Assembly (NCBI GenBank): GCA_030628805.1
Contig: DAOVQG010000173.1
Coordinates: 1 to 9,978 of the forward strand
Direction: 5' to 3'
DNA length: 9,978 bases
Source: JAGMDK01 sp023128695
Lineage (GTDB): Bacteria > Planctomycetota > Phycisphaerae > UBA1845 > Fen-1342
This document shows, one piece after another, positions 4,901-9,978 of the stretch (within the stretch, counting starts at the first letter, position 1; the number at the start of each line of letters is the position of its first letter). The notes under the pieces were generated by a model. It made no database searches, was not told where the DNA came from, and saw nothing but the letters and a program-made list of their open reading frames with translations. The position numbers and the translations under genes were made by a program.

Positions 4901-7132
4901 TCAGTGTGTCAGGGCGTACAGCACGATGTTTGCCGCCAAGCGGCGGGCGTCCTCGCTGACCAGCCCCCAACAGCCGTCGAACGCCGACCCGCTCAGGCCG
5001 CAACTCAGACTGTACGGGCTGTACACCACCGCCAGCCGGCCTGCGACCCGCAAGCCCCACAACTCCGGCGCCCGCAAGGTCGGCTGCTGGCGCAGCACGT
5101 CCGGCGTATACCCCACCGTCGTCACGTCAAACCCCGGCGTGCCGACGAAAATCGGATGGTCAGCCGGCAGACGCTCCAATTCCGCGTCGGGAAACGTCTG
5201 TTGCACGAGTTGGCGGAACGACCCGTCAAACGGCTTCGTCCCGCAGCAAGCGTCGGCGATCAGGAAGCCGCCGCGGCGTAGGTGGGCCGCCAGGGCCTCC
5301 CGCTCCGTGGCCGACAGTTCAAACTCAAAGTGCCCGGCCAGGACGAGAATCGGACAGGTGTACAGAGCGTCGTCGGTCAGGCGAACTTGCCGATCCTGCG
5401 TCACCACGTCGAAATCCAGCTCGTCACGCATAAACTCCGCCAAACCCACCAGCGCCGGTGGAAACGGCCGCCAATCGCCGTCATAAACCACCTGGGCCAG
5501 CCGAAACGCATCCTGCGGCGGCGGCCCCGACGGCTGCTCCCCTTCCTTCATTTCGGGGATCACCACCACGTCGAGCCGATCGCGCAACGGCCGCCGCCCT
5601 ACCGCGTACGCCGCGATGTTCGTCCCGATCTTGAAGGCCTGCTCACTGATCTTGGCGACCTTGGCCTGCTCCCACAGGCAGGACATATCGTTCGGGCTGT
5701 AGATCACACTGGTTCGACAACCCAGATCGATCCCCTTCAGCCCGTACGGCTCGACCTTGTGCAGCACGCGATAGACGGCGTGCGCGCGGCCCAGCTCGTG
5801 CAACGGTACCTCGGGAAACGTCGCGGCGGCGAAGCTCTCAAAACCCCGGCGGAACTCCTCCCGCCCGCAGCACGCCTCGGCCAGGATTGTCCCCCCCTGC
5901 TCGACAAACGCCCGCAATTTCGCCCGCTGCTGGTCGTTCCACTGCGGAAACGTGTGCCCATGGAAGTAGAGCAACGGTGCCGCGAGCCACTCCTCGAGCG
6001 GGGCGTCAAACGGCACAACCTGCCACGTGACCGGCTCGCCAAGCTGGTCGCCGATATACGCAATCAGATGGGGCACGTCGTAGCGGTCAGGGGTCCAGGC
6101 ATCGTCGTCGGACCATTGCAGCTTCTGGATCAGCAGGGCCTTATGCCCCTTGGCCAGGAACAGAATGGCGAAGCAAGTGTCGGTCAGGCTGTTATTCCAC
6201 TCGCCGGTGGGGCTCTGGGTCTTGACCAGAATGGAGGCCCCGGCCCGGTACCAGTCGTGTCGGCCGAAATACCGCTGCCCGGACAGGATGCCGCAACGCT
6301 CGACGGCGTAGAGCCAGTAATAGTAATGGTCGTGGCGCCCCGGATTGCTGCCGGCCCGGAAGTTGCGGCTCAGCCAAGCGAGCCCCTTGGCCAGGGGCCG
6401 ATTGATGCGATACTTCCCGCAGTTCGGGGCGGCCCCGTCGCGAAAGCCGCGCTCCTGCCCTTCCCGGAGCGTGTTGCCGAAGATGATCAGGTCGGCCACC
6501 CCGGCGGCCGTCATGCTCCCGTAGCTCGTACCCTTGCTCTGGTAGCTCCAGCCCCCATCGCTTTGCTGATTACGGATGATGGCGGTTTGAGCTTTTTTCC
6601 AGACCCCTGCCGGGATTTTGACGCCCACTTGTGAGGCGGCGTGCAGGCCCAACAACGCGAACTGGGTGTTGGAGTGGTCGAAGCGGTCCCCGACTTCCGT
6701 ATAGCCCCACAGCCCGGACTTGTTCTGAGCCGTGATGAGCCAGCGAGTCGCGAGATTGATCTCCGGGCGATATTCCGTCGGGTCCGCCTTTGCCAACACC
6801 ATGATCTTCAAGCTGACCACGTAGGTGGATTGGTTCGGCAGACGCCGAATGGCCGCCAGGGCGGCGGCAACGGCTTCGGAATCCACACTCTCCCCGGCCT
6901 GGAGCAGTGCCAAGGTTGCCAGGCAGGTTGTACCGCCTGGATAACAGCGGTTCACCCAGGTGCCGTCCGCCAATTGTTGGAGTTGGATGATCTTAACGCC
7001 ATCGCGGATCGCGCGCCGGACCTGTTCTCCGGTGACATCGGCCCGCGCGTCTAAAGTCAGCGGACCGTGCAACAAACACAGCCCCAGTGACAGCGCTCCC
7101 AGGCGCGTCACTAATTGACCGTATGTGATCAT
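4901..7132 (-). CDS. Secreted protein: squalene-cyclase/prenyltransferase-like barrel with two DUF4159 domains
   Basis: 743 residues from the ATG at 7130-7132. Signal peptide at about residues 1-32 (hydrophobic core LGALSLGLCLLHG, likely cut after DARA), so it is exported. Residues about 35-330 hold alpha-barrel repeats with QQ-x-DG-x-W, QNKSGLWGY, NQQSDGGWSY and SPTGEWNN motifs, as in prenyltransferase and squalene-oxidase repeat proteins. Two DUF4159 domains follow at about 341-511 and 541-743, each with a matching ACCG motif (EACCG near 421; DACCG near 629) and a YSP-x-x-x-SC motif (near 478 and 703), so this half arose by duplication. No cyclase catalytic DXDD or Zn-binding set is evident, so a terpene-cyclase reaction is not claimed; the role is unknown. 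An in-frame ATG at 7234 would add 34 residues, partly encoded by a GC palindrome, which is why I prefer 7132. Neither start has a good ribosome-binding site. The gene stands alone; its stop faces the 4818-4896 hairpin. Confidence 0.88.
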   Translation of the reverse strand: MITYGQLVTRLGALSLGLCLLHGPLTLDARADVTGEQVRRAIRDGVKIIQLQQLADGTWVNRCYPGGTTCLATLALLQAGESVDSEAVAAALAAIRRLPNQSTYVVSLKIMVLAKADPTEYRPEINLATRWLITAQNKSGLWGYTEVGDRFDHSNTQFALLGLHAASQVGVKIPAGVWKKAQTAIIRNQQSDGGWSYQSKGTSYGSMTAAGVADLIIFGNTLREGQERGFRDGAAPNCGKYRINRPLAKGLAWLSRNFRAGSNPGRHDHYYYWLYAVERCGILSGQRYFGRHDWYRAGASILVKTQSPTGEWNNSLTDTCFAILFLAKGHKALLIQKLQWSDDDAWTPDRYDVPHLIAYIGDQLGEPVTWQVVPFDAPLEEWLAAPLLYFHGHTFPQWNDQQRAKLRAFVEQGGTILAEACCGREEFRRGFESFAAATFPEVPLHELGRAHAVYRVLHKVEPYGLKGIDLGCRTSVIYSPNDMSCLWEQAKVAKISEQAFKIGTNIAAYAVGRRPLRDRLDVVVIPEMKEGEQPSGPPPQDAFRLAQVVYDGDWRPFPPALVGLAEFMRDELDFDVVTQDRQVRLTDDALYTCPILVLAGHFEFELSATEREALAAHLRRGGFLIADACCGTKPFDGSFRQLVQQTFPDAELERLPADHPIFVGTPGFDVTTVGYTPDVLRQQPTLRAPELWGLRVAGRLAVVYSPYSLSCGLSGSAFDGCWGLVSEDARRLAANIVLYALTH

Positions 7133-7147
7133 GCGATACCGACGAGC

Positions 7148-7165
7148 CGCGGGCTTTAGCCCGCG
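7148..7165. repeat. CGCGGGCT palindrome, copy 1
   Basis: CGCGGGCTTTAGCCCGCG, an 8-bp perfect stem with a two-base loop. The same unit, with a GA loop and in opposite orientation by its flanks, occurs at 7436-7453. If the neighbouring gene started at 7234, this repeat would encode its residues PRGLKPAARR. Confidence 0.7.
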
Positions 7166-7244
7166 CGGCCTTTCGATCGCGAAGCTAGCGCGAGACTGCG
7201 CACTGTCAATTAGTGTAGGTCGAGTATGAGACATTGGGGAGATT

Positions 7245-7253
7245 AGTATATCA
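7245..7253 (-). promoter_or_regulatory. Extended -10 promoter for the DUF4159 gene
   Basis: On the minus strand TGATATACT is an extended -10 (TGn then TATACT, five of six). No clear -35 lies at the right distance. The start of transcription would be near 7237. If translation begins at 7132, the leader is about 105 bases and carries the GC palindrome at 7148-7165; if at 7234, the message is nearly leaderless. Confidence 0.4.
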
Positions 7254-7257
7254 TCAG

Positions 7258-7387
7258 TTTAGTTTCGGGTGAGCGTCAACATAGTGGGTGGGGCGGGCCT
7301 CCGTGCCCGCCAGTACGGTCCGATGGCGGCCGCGGAGGGCCGCCCCACCTGTTTACCCACTTTCCTGACGCCCACCCTTTAGTTTCG
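7258..7387. mobile_element. Candidate MITE: 110-bp inverted-repeat element with a 9-10 bp target duplication
   Basis: TTTAGTTTCG occurs at 7258-7267 and again at 7378-7387. Between them lies an extended imperfect inverted repeat: the left end GGGTGAGCGTCA (7267-7278) matches the reverse complement of the right end (7366-7377) at 11 of 12 positions. Pairing continues inwards through GTGGG and the GGGGCGG / CCGCCCC blocks (about 7290-7297 and 7339-7346). The interior has no coding capacity. The direct repeats look like a target-site duplication of nine or ten bases. The mobilising transposase is not identified. Confidence 0.6.
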
Positions 7388-7435
7388 TTACTGGGTGTCC
7401 CGCAGGGCAAGATCGTTCGATAGGGCGTATGACCG

Positions 7436-7453
7436 CGCGGGCTGAAGCCCGCG
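7436..7453. repeat. CGCGGGCT palindrome, copy 2
   Basis: CGCGGGCTGAAGCCCGCG, an 8-bp perfect stem with a two-base loop, related to the copy at 7148-7165. It lies between the candidate MITE and the 16-bp inverted repeat upstream of prmC. The rest of 7388-7471 holds no recognisable gene. Confidence 0.7.
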
Positions 7454-7471
7454 GCTCTTCGCACTGGGTGC

Positions 7472-7537
7472 CATGCCCAAGCCCGCCTACAAACGGCGTA
7501 CGCGTTTCGCTTCATGCAACGGGCGGGCTTGGGCATG
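7472..7537. repeat. 16-bp perfect inverted repeat upstream of prmC
   Basis: CATGCCCAAGCCCGCC (7472-7487) and its exact reverse complement (7522-7537) flank a 34-base loop. The right arm contains TTGGGC, the likely -35 of the prmC promoter, so this repeat element may have contributed part of the promoter. It may be another short mobile repeat; no target duplication was noticed. Confidence 0.65.
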
Positions 7538-7557
7538 TCACACGCGTGTGCTATAGT
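7529..7557 (+). promoter_or_regulatory. Sigma-70 promoter of prmC-murA, leaderless arrangement
   Basis: The -35 is TTGGGC (7529-7534, half of consensus), the spacer is exactly 17 bases, and the -10 is TATAGT (7552-7557, five of six). The -10 ends six bases before the ATG at 7564, so transcription should start at or next to the A of the start codon, giving a leaderless message. No ribosome-binding site precedes prmC, which fits. A perfect 12-bp palindrome CACACGCGTGTG (7539-7550) lies in the spacer and could be an operator. Confidence 0.6.
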
Positions 7558-7563
7558 GACCTC

Positions 7564-8481
7564 ATGAGTGCCGCTGAGGGAAATGACGAGGCCTGGACCG
7601 TGGCGCGCTTGCTGGCGTGGACAAGAGATTACCTCCAACGCCAAGAGATCGAATCGCCCCGCCTCTGCGCCGAAATCCTGCTCGCGCACGCCATGCGGTG
7701 CGAACGCCTCCGCCTGTTCACCTGTTACGATCAGGTTCCCGGCGCGGACGTGCGGACGGCGTTCCGCGAGCTGGTCAAGCAGGCCGCGACGGGCCGGCCG
7801 ATCGCGTACCTGACCGGCACCAAGGAGTTCTTCTCGCTGACGTTCGAGGTTACGCCCGACGTGCTCATCCCGCGGCCCGAGACGGAAATCCTCGTCGAGC
7901 GCACCATCGCCCTGGTTCGCAAGTCCCCGGATACGCTGCGCTCGCTCCTCGACCTCGGCACCGGCAGCGGCTGCATTGTCATCAGCCTGGCCAAGCACCT
8001 GCCGCGCGTGCGGCTGGCGGCCGGCGACATTTCAGAAGCCGCTCTGATCGTCGCGCGACGTAATGCCGAACGCCATGGCGTGACCAAGCAGATCGATTTC
8101 CACCGCGGCGATCTATTCGAGCCGTGGAGCCGGGCGGACAGCAAACACTCGGCATTCGATGTTATTGTCTGCAACCCGCCCTACATCGGGACCGTGAATG
8201 CGCCCGTCGAAGCCGACGTCAAGGATTACGAGCCGCATACGGCATTGTTCGCAGGGCCCGCTGGGCTGGACGTTATCCGCCGGGTGCTCGACCAGGCCCC
8301 GGCGCGTCTCAATACCGGCGGCCACCTGCTGCTTGAATTGGCCTTCGATCAAGCAGATGCGATCCGCGGCCTGCTCAACAGCACGTATTGGCAAGACGTC
8401 GTCACCTACCGCGACGCGGCGGGCCACGAGCGGGTGCTGCACATTCGCCGAACCGCCGCCGAACACGCCCAAGTGGCTTGA
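7564..8481 (+). CDS. prmC: Peptide chain release factor N5-glutamine methyltransferase (PrmC/HemK)
   Basis: 305 residues. Methylates the glutamine of the GGQ motif of release factors RF1 and RF2 with S-adenosylmethionine, which speeds peptide release at the ribosome. Seen: a helical N-terminal domain (about 1-95) ending in GRPIAYLTGTKEFF, the family-typical IPRPETEILVE segment, the SAM-binding motif DLGTGSGC at 130-137, and the catalytic NPPY at 204-207, followed by EPHTALFAGPAGLD. Length is near the usual 280-300. The ATG at 7564 was chosen because upstream in-frame codons derive from repeat DNA and the promoter -10 ends six bases before it. In many bacteria prmC follows prfA; here prfA is absent directly upstream, replaced by repeats and a dedicated promoter. 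It is followed by murA after an 11-base gap. Confidence 0.95.
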   Translation: MSAAEGNDEAWTVARLLAWTRDYLQRQEIESPRLCAEILLAHAMRCERLRLFTCYDQVPGADVRTAFRELVKQAATGRPIAYLTGTKEFFSLTFEVTPDVLIPRPETEILVERTIALVRKSPDTLRSLLDLGTGSGCIVISLAKHLPRVRLAAGDISEAALIVARRNAERHGVTKQIDFHRGDLFEPWSRADSKHSAFDVIVCNPPYIGTVNAPVEADVKDYEPHTALFAGPAGLDVIRRVLDQAPARLNTGGHLLLELAFDQADAIRGLLNSTYWQDVVTYRDAAGHERVLHIRRTAAEHAQVA

Positions 8482-8487
8482 AGGAGG
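8481..8487 (+). promoter_or_regulatory. Ribosome-binding site of murA overlapping the prmC stop codon
   Basis: AAGGAGG begins on the last base of the prmC TGA and lies five bases before a GTG at 8493. It is the strongest ribosome-binding site in the operon and fixes the murA start at that GTG in preference to upstream in-frame ATG codons inside prmC. The arrangement suggests translational coupling. Confidence 0.8.
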
Positions 8488-8492
8488 AAAAC

Positions 8493-9776
8493 GTGGGTCT
8501 AGCGTACTTCGAGATCAACGGCGGCACGCGTCTACGCGGCAAAGTGCGCATCAGTGGAGCCAAGAACGCCGCCCTGCCGATCATGGCGGCCTCGATCCTC
8601 TGTGAGGGCGAGATCACCCTCCACGACGTGCCGAACGTCAGCGACGTGAACTCGCTGAGTGAGCTGCTCGTGCGGCTCGGTGTTGACGTGCAACGGCAGT
8701 CCGACGGCGCGCTCAAGCTGAACACCCGCGACGAGATGAACTGCAAGGCGGAGTACGACATCGTCCGCAAGATGCGGGCCTCCATTTGCGTCCTCGGCCC
8801 GCTGCTGGCCAAGCGTCACCGGGCCCAGGTCTCCATGCCCGGCGGCTGCGCGATCGGCGACCGCCCGGTCAACCTGCACCTCCGCGCCACGGAGCAGCTC
8901 GGCGCCGACGTCGAGCTGGTCAGCGGCGATATCGTCGCCAAGGCCAAACGCCTGCGCGGCAAGGAGATGTTTCTCGGCGGCCCCTTCGGCTCGACCGTCC
9001 TCGGCACCGCCAACACGATGATGGCCGCGGTCCTCGCCGAGGGGATCAGCGTGCTCGAAATGGCCGCCTGCGAGCCGGAGATCGTCGACCTGGCCGATTT
9101 CCTCAACAAGTGCGGGGCCTCGATCAGCGGACACGGCACGCCGCGGATCGTCATCGAAGGCATCAAGGAGCTGCACGGCTGCGAGCACGCCGTCATCCCC
9201 GACCGCATTGAATCCGGCACGCTCATGGTCGCGGCCGCGATCTCCAACGGCGAGATCACCCTCGAAAACGCCCGGCTCGATCACCTGATGGCGTTCGTCG
9301 ACCGCTTGGCCGCGATCGGCGTCAACGTCGAAAAGAGTAAGGAGGGCGGCGTGACCGTCTCCTCGGTCCGGCGACTCGAACCCGTGGACGTCACCACGCA
9401 GCCGTTTCCCGGCTTTCCCACCGACCTCCAGGCCCAACTCATGGCCCTGCTCTGCCTGGCCGACGGCAACAGCATCGTCACCGAGAAAATCTTCCCCGAC
9501 CGCTTCCTGCACGTCGCCGAACTGAACCGCATGGGGGCCCGCCTGCGGAAGGAGGGACCCACGGTCATCGTCGAGGGTGTCAAACGCCTGATCGGCGCGC
9601 CCGTGATGGCGTCCGACCTGCGGGCCTCGGCCGCCCTGGTCCTGGCCGGCCTGGCCGCCCGCGGCACCACCTACGTCAACCGCATCTACCATCTCGACCG
9701 CGGCTACGACCGCTTCGACGAAAAACTCCGCTCCCTCGGCGGCGACATCCAACGTAAGGAAGGGGATGAGGATTGA
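8493..9776 (+). CDS. murA: UDP-N-acetylglucosamine 1-carboxyvinyltransferase (MurA)
   Basis: 427 residues, GTG start. First committed cytoplasmic step of peptidoglycan synthesis: transfers enolpyruvate from phosphoenolpyruvate to UDP-GlcNAc. Seen: SGAKNAALP with Lys24 and Asn25 (the Lys22/Asn23 pair of E. coli MurA), the active loop MPGGCAIGDRP with catalytic Cys119 (E. coli Cys115; Cys rather than Asp predicts fosfomycin sensitivity), GPFGSTVLGT, PFPGFPTDLQAQ with the general-base Asp, and DLRASAALVLAGL with the Arg near residue 397 of the E. coli enzyme. Length is close to the usual 419. It is transcribed with prmC. The C-terminal tail after GGDIQRK (EGDED) and the stop codon are largely read from a GGATTGA heptamer array, so the true end of the ancestral gene may have been slightly different. 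Confidence 0.97.
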   Translation: MGLAYFEINGGTRLRGKVRISGAKNAALPIMAASILCEGEITLHDVPNVSDVNSLSELLVRLGVDVQRQSDGALKLNTRDEMNCKAEYDIVRKMRASICVLGPLLAKRHRAQVSMPGGCAIGDRPVNLHLRATEQLGADVELVSGDIVAKAKRLRGKEMFLGGPFGSTVLGTANTMMAAVLAEGISVLEMAACEPEIVDLADFLNKCGASISGHGTPRIVIEGIKELHGCEHAVIPDRIESGTLMVAAAISNGEITLENARLDHLMAFVDRLAAIGVNVEKSKEGGVTVSSVRRLEPVDVTTQPFPGFPTDLQAQLMALLCLADGNSIVTEKIFPDRFLHVAELNRMGARLRKEGPTVIVEGVKRLIGAPVMASDLRASAALVLAGLAARGTTYVNRIYHLDRGYDRFDEKLRSLGGDIQRKEGDED

Positions 9777-9829
9777 GGATTGAGGGATGAGGATTGCGGA
9801 TTGCGGATTGCGGATTGAGGGGTGAGGAT
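9763..9829. repeat. GGATTGA/GGATTGC heptamer array over the murA stop codon
   Basis: Nine full seven-base units in register followed by a partial one: GGGATGA, GGATTGA (containing the murA TGA at 9774-9776), GGATTGA, GGGATGA, three GGATTGC, GGATTGA, GGGGTGA, then GGAT. There is no inverted partner inside the window, unlike the two GATTGAC arrays. Positions 9830-9859 hold nothing recognisable. Confidence 0.8.
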
Positions 9830-9859
9830 GGCTAACAAGCCGCTGAACAAGGGGACTAG

Positions 9860-9978
9860 CAGTCTGTCGGACTTTTTGGCGCGCTTTTTTCGGCGGTCCG
9901 TGGTAAGTTCCCGGCATGGCTACCAGATTTGTGAACGTTGATCGGAATACGCCCATGCTGCTACCACCGGACCTGCGC
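9860..9978 (+). mobile_element. Left end of an IS1182-like insertion sequence, cut by the window edge
   Basis: CAGTCTGTCGGACTTTTTGG at 9860-9879 looks like a terminal repeat end, and the transposase start follows 56 bases inside it. The base just before is the end of CTAG (9856-9859). The other end and any target duplication are outside the window, so the exact boundary is inferred from the start of the CAGTCTGTCGG sequence. Confidence 0.6.
9916..9978 (+). CDS. IS1182-family transposase, N-terminal 21 codons only
   Basis: Begins MATRFVNVDRNTP and continues MLLPPDLR at the window edge. The motif V-N-V-D-R-x-T-P-M-L-L-P-P-D-L-R is the characteristic opening of IS1182-type DDE transposases, which continue with a W-V-P-E-D segment. 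No catalytic residues are within view. No ribosome-binding site is evident before the ATG, which is common for IS transposases. Whether the full gene is intact cannot be seen. Confidence 0.7.
   Translation, partial: MATRFVNVDRNTPMLLPPDLR

Noticed and set aside
5282..6634. 450-codon open frame on the plus strand inside the DUF4159 gene
   Set aside because: It is opposite a gene with a signal peptide and recognisable domains, has no ribosome-binding site or domain, and shows high Pro/Arg/Gln content typical of a shadow frame.
8532..9956. 474-codon open frame on the minus strand opposite murA
   Set aside because: murA is certain on the plus strand from its active-site motifs. The opposite frame begins in the IS end and reads through the heptamer array (IRNPQSAILIPQSS), so it is an artefact of GC bias.

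Overview
The window looks like a Planctomycetota chromosome, probably from an environmental lineage. The evidence is high-GC genes, intergenic space full of short palindromic and seven-base repeats, and a secreted protein that joins a squalene-cyclase-like barrel to two DUF4159 domains, an architecture I associate with this phylum. The taxon is an inference from gene content; no rRNA or tRNA gene is visible.

Layout. (1) 1-275: repeat-rich leader with a likely extended -10 promoter. (2) 276-2333 (+): a 685-residue membrane-anchored iron-sulfur oxidoreductase of the FadF/HdrD-like kind (NarI-like membrane part, two 4Fe-4S motifs, two cysteine-rich CCG-type domains). (3) 2334-4830: an accessory, decayed island. 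It carries two intact lower-GC genes of unknown function on the minus strand (a multi-pass membrane protein and a lipoprotein). Around them lie at least four gene remnants: the N-terminus of an ABC ATPase, two pieces of an Fn3-like protein, and a second copy of the last 16 codons of the oxidoreductase gene. It also holds four copies of a GTAGGGTGC repeat and several period-7 repeat tracts. (4) 4901-7132 (-): the secreted prenyltransferase-fold/DUF4159 protein. (5) 7133-7563: non-coding, with two small palindromes, a candidate 110-bp MITE flanked by a 9-10 bp direct repeat, and a 16-bp inverted repeat that runs into the promoter of the next gene. (6) 7564-9776 (+): prmC and murA, apparently translationally coupled. 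(7) 9763-9978: a seven-base repeat array at the murA stop codon, then the left end of an IS1182-like insertion sequence cut by the window edge.

The housekeeping part (prmC for translation termination, murA for peptidoglycan precursors) and the oxidoreductase (electron transfer to or from the quinone pool) are ordinary genes. The unusual signal is the island. It is bounded by two same-strand copies of the 3' end of the oxidoreductase gene that differ only at five synonymous third positions. That is what an element integrating into a gene's 3' end and supplying a replacement end would leave, although no integrase is visible. In addition, degenerate tandem repeats with a strict seven-base period but different sequences lie against stop codons or gene break points at five places.
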